This document shows positions 24,874-32,892 of a DNA stretch of 64,000 nucleotides, in pieces. Where the stretch lies: positions 119,643 to 183,642 of the forward strand of contig JAFEAR010000090.1 of NCBI GenBank assembly GCA_018266335.1. Direction: 5' to 3'. Source of the DNA: Bdellovibrionales bacterium (GTDB taxonomy: Bacteria > Bdellovibrionota > UBA2428). The stretch's first letter is position 1; every line of letters starts with the position of its first letter. Both the position numbers and the translations under genes were made by a program. Below the pieces are notes generated by a model, which was given only the letters and a program-made list of their open reading frames with translations, ran no database searches and was not told where the DNA came from.

Positions 24874-25785
24874 ATGAAATCGCTTGTGACCATTGGCAAC
24901 TTCGACGGCGTTCACCGGGGCCACCGCGCGCTGATTGAATCGCTCAACGATCACAAACGCCACCTGATTTCTTCGGAATCCGTGCGCACCGTGGTGGTTA
25001 CCTTTGACCCCCACCCGGCCGAAGTCCTTACGGGCCGCATTGTGCCGCGCCTTTCGACCGCTGCCGAGCGCACCGCCCTGATTCAAAACTTGGGCATAGA
25101 CGAAGTTCGCGTTATTCCCTTTACCAAGGAATTTGCCGCAACCTCGGCACACGATTTTTTTGAAGGCCTATTAGTAAAAGACCTCAACGCCGGCTTCGTA
25201 GCCGTGGGCCACGACTTTAACTTTGGCCACAACCGCGAGGGCACGCCCGGCCAAATGATTGATTGGTGCCGCAAGGCGGGCATTGCCGCGCAATTCGTTA
25301 CTCCCGTTGAAGCCGATGGCGCGCCTATTTCGAGCTCGCGCATTCGCAAACTCATTAGCGAAGGACTCATGATTCCGGCCAGTCGCCTGCTGGGCCGCGA
25401 CTACTCGCTTTCGGGCGAAGTTATTCATGGTGACAAGCGCGGTCGGCAGCTGGGTTTTCCCACGGCGAATCTTATGCCCGTGTCCGAGGGGCACGGCGCG
25501 CACTGCATTCCCGCGCGCGGCGTGTATCTTTCGGCCTCTACTATAGAGGGCAAAACTTTTGCTTCGATTACCAACGTGGGCGTTAAGCCAACCGTATCGA
25601 ACACGGGGGTTTTGCTGGTCGAAACCCACCTGCTCGACTTCAGCGGCGATCTGTATGGAAAACAGCTGACTGTCGAATTTAGCGACAGATTGCGCGGCGA
25701 ACAGAAATTCCCCAACTTAGCTGCCCTCACCGAGCAAATTCAAAAAGATATCCACACTGCCCGCTCCCGCCTGACTAGGCTTTAG
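24874..25785 (+). CDS. ribF: bifunctional riboflavin kinase / FAD synthetase
   Basis: A 303-residue enzyme that phosphorylates riboflavin to FMN and adenylates FMN to FAD. The N-terminal adenylyltransferase domain begins VTIGNFDGVHRGHRALIES, the family signature with the nucleotide-binding GNFDGVHxGH, and contains SSSRIRKLISEG (the ISSTxIR motif). The C-terminal kinase domain shows SGEVIHGDKRGRQLGFPTAN, the characteristic G-x-V-x-H-G-x-x-x-G-R-x-L-G-F-P-T-A-N. Length matches the family. FMN-dependent proteins (flavin oxidoreductase, nitroreductase, PaiB-like) are encoded elsewhere in this window, though this is an essential housekeeping gene. Confidence 0.96.
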   Translation: MKSLVTIGNFDGVHRGHRALIESLNDHKRHLISSESVRTVVVTFDPHPAEVLTGRIVPRLSTAAERTALIQNLGIDEVRVIPFTKEFAATSAHDFFEGLLVKDLNAGFVAVGHDFNFGHNREGTPGQMIDWCRKAGIAAQFVTPVEADGAPISSSRIRKLISEGLMIPASRLLGRDYSLSGEVIHGDKRGRQLGFPTANLMPVSEGHGAHCIPARGVYLSASTIEGKTFASITNVGVKPTVSNTGVLLVETHLLDFSGDLYGKQLTVEFSDRLRGEQKFPNLAALTEQIQKDIHTARSRLTRL

Positions 25786-25826
25786 ACGCTGGCGCGCGCT
25801 TTGCAGCTACCTGCTTAGGGTGGATT

Positions 25827-27011
25827 ATGAAAAACGGTAATAAGCTTTATGCAAACGCTTTGGCTTTGGTTCTTGGGGGACTCCTGGCGTCTGGCTGCAC
25901 TAGCCAACCCACGACGGTTGCCGCAACCAATACGGACCGTTTCACTAACCACATGCAAGAAACTTATGCGCAAGCGAGCGCCGTACTCCGCGGCGATTAC
26001 TTGTTCGTTGTAGATTACAGCTACTCGATGTCCACTAAGATTAGCCATTTGCTCGACGCTATGAAGGGCTTCTCCGATGACCTCGTAGCTAAAGGCATTG
26101 ATTATCAAGTGGGTATCGTGCGCGGTAACTTCCACGGCACGGCTTCGGGCGCACAAGTTAACGAATGGACTCCGAACACCTTCGTAGAAGGTATTTTCTC
26201 GGGCGAAACCAACAACGCTCTAGTCTCGAACATCCTGGATACCCTTAAAGTTGCCGGTAACGAGCTAGAACCCAACCGCGTGGTGTTGCTGGAATCGGCC
26301 CGCAAAACCCTGTCCGAGCAAAAATCTAAATTCCTCCGCAACGAAGCGCAGCTCATTCTGACCTTCGTATCGGATAGCAACGACGAGAGCGCCTCGCACG
26401 CTTCGCAGTACGGCTTTGCCGGCACGCCCGACGCGTACGCCGATGCTCTGGCTTCGTACAAAGTGCCCGGATACACCAACGCCCGCGCCGTAGTGGCCGG
26501 TGTGGATGGCTGCTCGATTGATGCCGCCAACAACGACGCCGCCGGTACCACGCTGGCCAGCGTAGCGAAAAAGATTGAGGCCAAAATTCCAGCTCCCGTT
26601 ACGAATGCCCTGTGCATTTATAACTCCTTCGACCTGACGCTCTCCACGTTGGCCGCCAACGTGGTGCACCCCACCAGCAGCTTCGTGCTTCAAAGCGCGC
26701 CGCTGAACAACGCAGTGGTGGTGCGCGTGAACGGCACCGATGTTCCTTCGGCTGGCAACTGGACTTTCGATCCCGCTACGAACTTAGTTAAGTTCGCTTC
26801 GGGCAAAGAACCCGGGCCTTCGGCCAAGGTTGAACTGATTTACCAAATTGCCTTCAAGCTTTCGCAAACGCCCAAGCCCGACACCATTCAAGTGACGGTC
26901 AACGGCGCTAACGTTACCAACTGGACTTACGTAGCGAGCGAGAACCGCATTCAGTTCAGCACGCTGCCGCCTAACGACGCTGACGTTCGTATCACCTACG
27001 AGAGCCAGTAA
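25827..27011 (+). CDS. surface lipoprotein with von Willebrand A domain
   Basis: A 394-residue protein with a lipoprotein signal ending in the lipobox LLASGC (Cys about 24). A von Willebrand factor A domain follows, with the metal-ion-dependent adhesion motif VVDYSYSMS (D-x-S-x-S) and the alternating strands YQVGIVRGNF and AQLILTFVSDSNDES. Two C-terminal beta repeats resemble each other: VVRVNGTDVPSAGNWTFDP and IQVTVNGANVTNWTYVASE, each about 60 residues. The protein probably binds a ligand or another protein at the cell surface. The ATG follows a GGTGG stretch at 25819-25823; a 78-residue gene starts one base after its stop. Confidence 0.82.
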   Translation: MKNGNKLYANALALVLGGLLASGCTSQPTTVAATNTDRFTNHMQETYAQASAVLRGDYLFVVDYSYSMSTKISHLLDAMKGFSDDLVAKGIDYQVGIVRGNFHGTASGAQVNEWTPNTFVEGIFSGETNNALVSNILDTLKVAGNELEPNRVVLLESARKTLSEQKSKFLRNEAQLILTFVSDSNDESASHASQYGFAGTPDAYADALASYKVPGYTNARAVVAGVDGCSIDAANNDAAGTTLASVAKKIEAKIPAPVTNALCIYNSFDLTLSTLAANVVHPTSSFVLQSAPLNNAVVVRVNGTDVPSAGNWTFDPATNLVKFASGKEPGPSAKVELIYQIAFKLSQTPKPDTIQVTVNGANVTNWTYVASENRIQFSTLPPNDADVRITYESQ

Positions 27012-27012
27012 C

Positions 27013-27249
27013 ATGAAAACGCTAGGTTGGATGACTTTTGTTCTAACGCTGACGCTGGCCCTGTTGAACCTGAGCCACAGCTCCTTTGATCAGCCCGCGC
27101 GGAATCTTTCGAGCACCGAGGCCGCGCGAGTGCAAATCATTAGCGAGTCGGCCGCGGCCGTAAAACCGCAAGCGGTCGAGGACATTCGCAACATTTCAAA
27201 GGTGCTGAGCGCCAAACCGGCACCCGCTTCGATGCCCACGGCCCGTTAG
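27013..27249 (+). CDS. small membrane-anchored or secreted protein
   Basis: A 78-residue protein with one N-terminal hydrophobic segment (LGWMTFVLTLTLALLNL), followed by an Ala-rich, polar region (ESAAAVKPQAVEDIRNIS). It begins one base after the stop of the von Willebrand A lipoprotein gene, so it is translated from the same message and may be a partner of that protein. It overlaps the convergent HmgA-type gene by four bases. No family is recognised. Confidence 0.6.
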   Translation: MKTLGWMTFVLTLTLALLNLSHSSFDQPARNLSSTEAARVQIISESAAAVKPQAVEDIRNISKVLSAKPAPASMPTAR

Positions 27250-28388
27250 GGCTTGGGCATCCAGCTCTTCCAGTAATCCTTAAATTCGCAGGCCACGACG
27301 GGCGCCGAGTTGTCGATCTCCAGCGGATCGCGTGTGTCGATCATAACGGCGTACTCGTCCGTGCGCGTTTTTTTGAACTGATTCGCCAGCGCCTTGGGGT
27401 GCGGCCCGTGATGAATGCCCGTGGGGTGGAAGGTAATCCAACCCGGACGAATGTTATCGCGGCTAAAAAAATCGCCCGCGTGATAAAAAATAACTTCATC
27501 GTATTCCACGTTACGATGGAAGAAGGGCACGCGCTGCGCACCTTCTTCTTCCTCGAGCGGCCGCGGCGTGAAGGTACAAATCACAAAACGATCGGCCACA
27601 AAGGTAGAATGCACGCTGGGCGCCAAGTGAGCCCGGTGACTCATAACGGCGCGAATGGCCTTGATGGGTAGCTTGAACACGCACAAGTCACCTTTGAAGC
27701 CCACTACGTCCAGCGGATTGTAATCGTAGGACATGGTCGTGTAACGGTCGGCGCGCTTAATGCGAATTTGCCACAGTCCACGCTTAGCGTCCGTGGGCCC
27801 TTCGGTAGAGGGACCCACCGCCGGAATTTCCAGCACGCCCGGATCGTACAGCGCATGGTGCCCCAGAATGCCGCGATCGGGCTGCGTGAAGGTACCGTTG
27901 CTAGATTCAATCACCAACCGGCGGCCCACGCCCCGCCCCAAAAAGCGATAGGTCGCACAACGGGGCACGTAAATGTAATCGCCCGTCTGATAATTCAGTC
28001 GACCGAACTCGGATTCCATTACGCCTTCGCCCTCGTGCACGAAGTGCAGCTCATCGCCGTCGGCATTGCGCGAATACAGAGGATCGCTGCCAACTGAAGT
28101 TGCCATGGATACGCTCACGCTCTTGTTAAAAAAGAGTCGCTGCAGCTGCAGGGTGTTGGGCGCGCTGGGCCCCTTGAGCAAGTTAAAGTCGTAAGCGTGG
28201 GGCCGGCAGTCGCCCTCGATCTCTACCCAGCCCGTGGGCTGGCGCTGATGAAACAAATGCGCGGCGGGGCCAAAGAAGCCCTCTCGCCCGAGTTCTTCTT
28301 CAAAGGTTCCTTCGGGAACGTCAACGTGCGCTTGCTTGTTGTGGATGCCTTGCATGAGGGGGAATTGGAAAGGTTTTCTGAACGACAT
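27246..28388 (-). CDS. homogentisate 1,2-dioxygenase family protein
   Basis: A 380-residue bicupin of the homogentisate dioxygenase family, which opens the aromatic ring of homogentisate in tyrosine breakdown using Fe(II) and O2. The N-terminal half shows DELHFVHEGEGVMESEFGRL and GDYIYVPRCATYRF. The C-terminal half contains FFHRNVEYDEVIFYHAGDF and HPTGIHHGP, retaining an HRN-x4-E pattern and the HP-x-G-x-H-HG motif expected for iron ligands. It is shorter than the usual roughly 430 residues, so a related bacterial subgroup with another ring-opening substrate is possible. No other tyrosine-catabolism gene lies in the window. The ATG at 28388 (MSFRKPFQF) is chosen over 28397. Confidence 0.82.
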   Translation of the reverse strand: MSFRKPFQFPLMQGIHNKQAHVDVPEGTFEEELGREGFFGPAAHLFHQRQPTGWVEIEGDCRPHAYDFNLLKGPSAPNTLQLQRLFFNKSVSVSMATSVGSDPLYSRNADGDELHFVHEGEGVMESEFGRLNYQTGDYIYVPRCATYRFLGRGVGRRLVIESSNGTFTQPDRGILGHHALYDPGVLEIPAVGPSTEGPTDAKRGLWQIRIKRADRYTTMSYDYNPLDVVGFKGDLCVFKLPIKAIRAVMSHRAHLAPSVHSTFVADRFVICTFTPRPLEEEEGAQRVPFFHRNVEYDEVIFYHAGDFFSRDNIRPGWITFHPTGIHHGPHPKALANQFKKTRTDEYAVMIDTRDPLEIDNSAPVVACEFKDYWKSWMPKP

Positions 28389-28431
28389 AGGCGCCAATTA
28401 TCCACCCGCAAACGCCGACTGTCCAAAGTTT

Positions 28432-28443
28432 AGACAGCTGTCT
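28432..28443. promoter_or_regulatory. 12-base palindrome in the HmgA-type divergent region
   Basis: AGACAGCTGTCT is a perfect palindrome located 44 bases upstream of the dioxygenase start and about 107 bases upstream of the secreted-protein gene at 28550. Its position in a divergent promoter region suggests an operator for a dimeric repressor, though such a palindrome can occur by chance. Confidence 0.35.
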
Positions 28444-28549
28444 GACGCGTGGAGTTTGAGCGGGCGCATCCCCCGCCTGATTTCAACGGATTGGTAGATT
28501 TTAGCCGCGGCCCGACCCTTGCAACCCTTAGGACAGGAGATTTGCGTTT

Positions 28550-29059
28550 ATGAAAAACTTTACCTTCAAAGCTTTGCTGGCCGCTCTGGCCGTTTCGAGC
28601 CTCGTTAAGGTGGGAGTGCCGTTTACCCAAGGTAACCGGGCACCCTCGAGCGTAGATGAATCCTACGAACTTACGATTTCGAGCCTCGCGCTCGACGTTA
28701 ACAGCCGGGTGCCGGCGATGGAAAACGTTTTCCTGCGTACGACCTTCGCTAAGAACCGCACGGTTGAGTTTGGTCGCAACGAACGTTGGAAAGTGGCTCG
28801 GGGCGAAAGCCGCCCACTGGCCATTAAACTCGACATCGAACGCAACTGGATTCAAGCCGATGACACCATGGAGTTCCGCGTAGAAGTTGTGGAATCCGGT
28901 GCCTTTGACACCGTCATGCTCCGCTGCACGCAAGTGGCCCGCGAAGTGAGCCAAGTGAACCGCAGCTACCAGTGCAGTATTCCCGGCGAGAACACGCCGG
29001 TGCTGAGCTACCGCCTCGCTAAAAAAGGCGCCGCTCCCGTAAGCGTTGCTCAGAAGTGA
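28550..29059 (+). CDS. secreted protein of unknown function
   Basis: A 169-residue protein with a short signal peptide (MKNFTFKALLAALAVSSLVKVG). The mature part is beta-rich, with strands SYELTISSLALDVNSR, MEFRVEVVESG and two cysteines (MLRCTQVA, SYQCSIPG) that could pair in the periplasm. The ATG follows AGGAGA at about ten bases. A strong terminator lies 28 bases after the stop codon, so it is a single-gene unit, divergent from the dioxygenase gene. No family is recognised. Confidence 0.72.
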   Translation: MKNFTFKALLAALAVSSLVKVGVPFTQGNRAPSSVDESYELTISSLALDVNSRVPAMENVFLRTTFAKNRTVEFGRNERWKVARGESRPLAIKLDIERNWIQADDTMEFRVEVVESGAFDTVMLRCTQVAREVSQVNRSYQCSIPGENTPVLSYRLAKKGAAPVSVAQK

Positions 29060-29087
29060 TTTAGTTCTCTAGTTTCGTTAAGAAAAC

Positions 29088-29123
29088 AAAGCGCTCCGGT
29101 CTCACGAGACCGGGGCGCTTTTT
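29088..29123 (+). terminator. strong intrinsic terminator
   Basis: AAAGCGC-t-CCGGTCT (29088-29102) pairs with AGACCGG-g-GCGCTTT (29107-29121) around a CACG loop, a 14-pair stem with one internal T-G, followed by a T-run to 29123. It ends the transcript of the 28550 gene. Confidence 0.85.
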
Positions 29124-29186
29124 GCGTTGTGGATTTCATCTAAACTTAATTCTGCAGCGCCGGCGTTCGGGCATAATTGAGAAAAT

Positions 29187-29708
29187 ATGCACACCAAACT
29201 TGCGGGCGCACTAAATCCACTGCGGTGGAATTGGTCCCTGCAACTGATCTTTACATACTACCTAGTCTCGTGGGCACCCGCCGCAGTTAAAGTGTTCCAA
29301 GTTATACCCATCACGTGGGGCACTCCCGAGTTTTACCTGATTTCGATTCCCGGCTTGGTATCGCTCGCGGCGTTTACGTGCGGCGTGTACGTGGCCTCGG
29401 CGGCCATTACCTATTTGCAGCCCGCCTTTATGAAATCGCTCTGGCTGCGCACGAGTTTTTCGCTCGTGGCCTTGAGTGCCTTATGGGTGGGGCCAACGGC
29501 TCTTTATTTGGGGCAACACGTGGGACCCCTCGCTGCGAATCGGCAACGCATCACGGTTAAAAATATTATTAATTCCACCTGCGCATCGGAACCTTTAGGC
29601 AACGAATGCCAAAGCTTAGCGCGCACCTACCCGCTATCGTTTCGGGCCAGCCTGCTGAGCAATTTTGGAGTGGCACGAGCTCCGGCGAGCTCCGAAAACT
29701 TCGACTAA
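29187..29708 (+). CDS. integral membrane protein of unknown function
   Basis: A 173-residue protein with about three membrane segments: SLQLIFTYYLVSWAPAAVKV, FYLISIPGLVSLAAFTCGVY and TSFSLVALSALWVGPTALYL. The last 60 residues are soluble and contain two cysteines eleven apart (NSTCASEPLGNECQSL), probably a periplasmic disulphide loop. There is no convincing Shine-Dalgarno before the ATG. It is flanked by the strong terminator on the left and the Cys-rich small gene on the right. No family is recognised. Confidence 0.6.
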   Translation: MHTKLAGALNPLRWNWSLQLIFTYYLVSWAPAAVKVFQVIPITWGTPEFYLISIPGLVSLAAFTCGVYVASAAITYLQPAFMKSLWLRTSFSLVALSALWVGPTALYLGQHVGPLAANRQRITVKNIINSTCASEPLGNECQSLARTYPLSFRASLLSNFGVARAPASSENFD

Positions 29709-29809
29709 CGATGTACCTAAACTGCGATTTCCCGATTCAATCTTGACTCAATTTAAGAGCGAATGGTACCTGACAGTACGGGTTGGAAAGGGAGAAAACG
29801 AGTCTCTAA

Positions 29810-30091
29810 GTGATTTCGAACGTTCTAGTCCTCATGCTCAGCACTCTGGCCCCCTGCCGGGCTCACGCCGCTAGCTGCACAACCTACTGCCTGAGTTATT
29901 CTTCCCCGGGTGTGTGCAATATTTACAACACAACTTGTTCGGATGGATCGGGGTCCATGGGGACCTGCACCTTCCACGATGCCGCAGGTAATTGCACCGA
30001 AGTCTCGAGCGGAAACAGCTCCTGCTCTACCTACTGCACGAATTACAATTCCGACGGTAGCTGCTCGAACTACACTTCTTCCTGCCCGTAA
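29810..30091 (+). CDS. small Cys-rich secreted protein with duplicated motif
   Basis: A 93-residue protein with a signal peptide (VLVLMLSTLAPCRAHA-AS). The mature 72 residues carry ten cysteines. Two units share exactly the same spacing: C23-x3-C27-x8-C36-x6-C43 and C72-x3-C76-x8-C85-x6-C92, both starting SC-x-TYC, with C53 and C62 between them. It is rich in Ser, Thr, Tyr and Asn, like small disulphide-stabilised extracellular proteins. The start is GTG at 29810 with GGAG 18 bases upstream, so the exact start is uncertain. No family is recognised and its job is unknown. Confidence 0.65.
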   Translation: MISNVLVLMLSTLAPCRAHAASCTTYCLSYSSPGVCNIYNTTCSDGSGSMGTCTFHDAAGNCTEVSSGNSSCSTYCTNYNSDGSCSNYTSSCP

Positions 30092-30093
30092 TT

Positions 30094-30552
30094 TTAGTGG
30101 CCGCCATGGTACGGCAGTCCGCGCAGTATGGACCATGCGCGGTACACTTGCTCGGCGGCTACTACGGCGGCGAGCTCGTGCGGTAGAGTCATTTTACCGA
30201 AACACCACACGAGTGAGGGGTTGAGCTTGGCCAGATCGGCGGCCGCCATGCCGTCGGGTCCGCCAATCACGATCCACAGCTTTTTTACGCCGCCATCGAG
30301 ACAAGCCTTGAGCTGCGTGGCGACATCTTCGGACGATAAAATCTTGGATTTAGGCCCCCGATCGCACACCCACACCCGGGTGCCGGGCTCGGGCGGCTGC
30401 GCCAGCAAACGGTCAATTCCTGACACCTCACAGGGTGTAAATTTGGATATTCTTTCCCTATACTCATCAAAGAGTGCATGGGCGGCGTCGTGCTTGAACG
30501 AGTTTTTGGCGGCCCGACGAAACCACGCGAGTCCGAATTGCGTTTGCATCAT
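30094..30552 (-). CDS. rlmH: 23S rRNA pseudouridine-1915 N3-methyltransferase
   Basis: A 152-residue SPOUT-fold methyltransferase that methylates pseudouridine 1915 in helix 69 of 23S rRNA using SAM. The C-terminal knot is recognisable as KLWIVIGGPDGMAAADL (family motif F-x-I-G-G-A-x-G), followed by LPHELAAVVAAEQVYRAW and the terminal PYHGGH. The start is placed at ATG 30552 (MMQTQFGLAWF): the open frame extends to 31002, but the upstream part overlaps the response-regulator-like gene and has no family similarity. Length fits the usual 155 residues. It is divergent from the receiver-GAF gene, with 21 bases between the starts. Confidence 0.9.
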   Translation of the reverse strand: MMQTQFGLAWFRRAAKNSFKHDAAHALFDEYRERISKFTPCEVSGIDRLLAQPPEPGTRVWVCDRGPKSKILSSEDVATQLKACLDGGVKKLWIVIGGPDGMAAADLAKLNPSLVWCFGKMTLPHELAAVVAAEQVYRAWSILRGLPYHGGH

Positions 30553-30573
30553 AGAAGGCGATTGTAAGAGATT

Positions 30574-31521
30574 ATGGCTACACCCGCTACGTACAAACCT
30601 CGCGTGCTGATTGCCGACAACAGCAAAATCAAATTCCAGCCGGTCATGAATGCCCTGCTGGAGAGCAACATCGAAGTCATGTTCACGCCCGAGCGCAATA
30701 CGATTGTAAGCACGGCCAGCACCTTTAAGCCCGATCTCGTGCTGGTGAACCTGTTCATGGACAACTCGTCTACAATTTCGGTCATTCGCGACCTCAAAAA
30801 GACCCTCGAAAAGCAGGCCGCTAAAATTCTGGTGCTCACGGCGCACTATTCCAAGGACAATATCGCCGAATGCGTAAAGGCCGGGGCCTCGGACTTCATT
30901 CTGGAGCCCTTCGACCTGCGGCTGCTTTTGCAACGAATTAAGTACCAGCTCCAGGAACGCGAAATTGTATCGCCCGAAGACCTGCGCTCCGAACCCACCC
31001 AAGTGCTGGCGGGTTTTCAGTTAACTTACGACGCCCTGAAGATTTTGGCCGAGGTGCGCGATTCCAACCGGGCTCTGCACGAAGTGCTCAAACGCGTGGC
31101 CGAACTGAGCCAATCCACGCGGGTGAACCTAATTTTGGGCGATTTGGAATCGAGCGAGGGGCGAGTGATTGCCGCCTCGGACGACGTGACCATGTCCAAC
31201 AAGATTACGGATCTCGAAAAATACCCCGAAGTGCGCGAAGTGCTGCTCAACGGTAGCATCGTTTACATTAAGGATGTTAATCAAAACCCGCTCACCAAGG
31301 ACATTCAGCACAACGTGAAAACCATTAGCATTACTTCGCTGCTGGTATTCCCGGTGCGCCACCGGGGCGAAACCCTGGGCGCACTGAGTATTCGTTTGGG
31401 GGCCGGCGACGGCATGAACGTGTCCGACAAACACCTAAAAACCTTCTACATGATTGCGCTGGCACTCGGACCCAAAGTAGCCGCCCGCAAACTCATGAAA
31501 AAACTCAACCGCGACGGCTGA
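30574..31521 (+). CDS. degenerate receiver plus GAF-domain protein
   Basis: A 315-residue protein. Residues 10-125 have the receiver fold (VLIADNSK, DLVLVNLFM, ILVLTAHYSKD, GASDFILEPFD). The phosphoacceptor aspartate is replaced by N59 and the conserved lysine by E111, while D15 and T89 remain, so phosphorylation is unlikely. Residues about 150-300 look like a GAF domain (LHEVLKRVAELSQSTRVNLIL, SLLVFPVRHRGETLGALSI). No DNA-binding or enzymatic output domain is present. It probably works by protein interaction or small-ligand sensing. The ATG lies very close to the divergent rlmH start. Confidence 0.85.
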   Translation: MATPATYKPRVLIADNSKIKFQPVMNALLESNIEVMFTPERNTIVSTASTFKPDLVLVNLFMDNSSTISVIRDLKKTLEKQAAKILVLTAHYSKDNIAECVKAGASDFILEPFDLRLLLQRIKYQLQEREIVSPEDLRSEPTQVLAGFQLTYDALKILAEVRDSNRALHEVLKRVAELSQSTRVNLILGDLESSEGRVIAASDDVTMSNKITDLEKYPEVREVLLNGSIVYIKDVNQNPLTKDIQHNVKTISITSLLVFPVRHRGETLGALSIRLGAGDGMNVSDKHLKTFYMIALALGPKVAARKLMKKLNRDG

Positions 31522-31564
31522 AAGCCGCCGACACTACCGACGGCGAAGCGCCGCGTCAGCAAAC

Positions 31565-32137
31565 TTACTCAATTAGGCGGGCGATTTCTTCCGCCACTTG
31601 TTCGGCGGTCTGATGCTGGGTGTACACGATGTGTTTGGCGAGTTTGTAATTGGACTCGTGGAAAATGAAGTTCCGATTTGCATCGATTTCCGTAATATCA
31701 AGCGCCTGACCCTTCCGTGCTTCAAGACGTTGATTACAAATAGCCAAGGATTGCTCTTTGTTGGCCGAAGGAAGCAATAAAAAGACATTGGGCAACGGTT
31801 CGAGAAGAGATTTCACTTCGTCAAATTGATCAGAATCAGTGAAATAGGAATGCCCGGCACCAAAATCGAGAATCGCCTGCGGAAACTCGGTCAAAATGCG
31901 GCGAATAGCCTTCACCTCAAAGGGTTTCCAATAGGCTAAGGTCGCAGTGAACGAGGGCAACGCACGCTCGGTTTCGAGACTGTAACCATCCTTGAAGTAG
32001 TAATACCAACGCACCTTATCCATGGGCACATTGGGAACACCGGTGATTTTGGCCAAGTGCATAGCAACGGTGCTCTTTCCGGTTGCCATGGGCCCCAGAA
32101 GTAATATCGGGAGTTGGGGAGTCTGCGAACGACTCAT
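31565..32137 (-). CDS. P-loop kinase-like protein
   Basis: A 190-residue protein of the shikimate-kinase/adenylylsulfate-kinase type fold. The Walker A motif is LLLGPMATGKSTVAMHLA (residues about 11-28), followed by PMDKVRWYYY. A possible acidic partner is AILDFGAGHSYF near residue 95. The C-terminal half includes VFLLLPSANKEQSLAICNQR, a lid-like helix. The phosphate acceptor is not known; no pathway neighbour suggests shikimate. It is the last of a three-gene minus-strand operon, its start overlapping the alpha/beta hydrolase gene by four bases. Confidence 0.78.
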   Translation of the reverse strand: MSRSQTPQLPILLLGPMATGKSTVAMHLAKITGVPNVPMDKVRWYYYFKDGYSLETERALPSFTATLAYWKPFEVKAIRRILTEFPQAILDFGAGHSYFTDSDQFDEVKSLLEPLPNVFLLLPSANKEQSLAICNQRLEARKGQALDITEIDANRNFIFHESNYKLAKHIVYTQHQTAEQVAEEIARLIE

Positions 32138-32892
32138 TTAACCCAAGCCGAAACTTTTGCGGCGATCCAGTGCGGGTCGTCGAGGGCGAGTTCGTGGCCG
32201 GCGTCGGGGTGACACTCCAGGTGCGAACCGAATCGTTCGGCAATACGGCGCGAGCATGAAGGGTCGGTGAATCCGTCGCTGAGCGACGAGAGCACTAGCG
32301 ATGGCAAGTGCAGTGCCGGAGGCGCCTTAAACAGAGTGGCCGCAATGATTTGACGTGCAAAGGTACGGCTCAGCCGCACCCGATCACCCGCAAAGGAAGC
32401 CCAGTGTTGGGCAATGGCGTGAATATCGTGGTCCTTCACCATGCCGGTGGTGAGATTGAGAATCACGCGCTCACGCTCGGCAGGATCCTTGAGCATGGCC
32501 AGGGGAATGAGTTGCGGCATGATATTCCACTTCATGCGCTGCCACGGCAGACTAAGATTCGCGGCGCTGGAGTTAATTATAACCGCGCGCTGAAAATCGC
32601 CGGCGTAGCGCGCGCACCAATCCATGGTGATCATGCCCCCCAGCGAAATGCCCAGAATATTCCACGGCCCCGAGTGCTGCTGTTTAAAGGGAATCCAGCG
32701 AGAACGAATGTCGTCGGTCATTTGCGCCACTGAAGTGGGCGACGAACGGTGAATTTCGGTACCCACTCCGGGTAAATCCAAACAAAAAACCTGACTGCCG
32801 GACATGGAGCCCTGTAAAACTTGCGGAAAATCATTCCAGTGCCGTTGTTCGCGGGTCAGTCCCCGCAAAAGTAACCAGTTCATCGTTGCCAT
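32134..32892 (-). CDS. alpha/beta hydrolase
   Basis: A 252-residue single-domain hydrolase. The nucleophile elbow is GISLGG (Ser about 92) within WNILGISLGGMITMDW, an oxyanion-type region lies near WLLLRGLTREQRHW, and the catalytic histidine is likely in CHPDAGHELALDDP near the C-terminus. The lid region of about 60 residues (WQRMKWNIMPQLIPLAMLKD) separates core strands. The substrate is unknown. It overlaps the M14-type gene by 13 bases at its start and the kinase-like gene by four at its end, so all three genes form one operon. Confidence 0.83.
   Translation of the reverse strand: MATMNWLLLRGLTREQRHWNDFPQVLQGSMSGSQVFCLDLPGVGTEIHRSSPTSVAQMTDDIRSRWIPFKQQHSGPWNILGISLGGMITMDWCARYAGDFQRAVIINSSAANLSLPWQRMKWNIMPQLIPLAMLKDPAERERVILNLTTGMVKDHDIHAIAQHWASFAGDRVRLSRTFARQIIAATLFKAPPALHLPSLVLSSLSDGFTDPSCSRRIAERFGSHLECHPDAGHELALDDPHWIAAKVSAWVK

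Noticed and set aside
30553..31002. Long upstream extension of the rlmH frame
   Set aside because: It overlaps the whole first half of the receiver-GAF gene and lacks family similarity; the RlmH start at 30552 gives the usual length.
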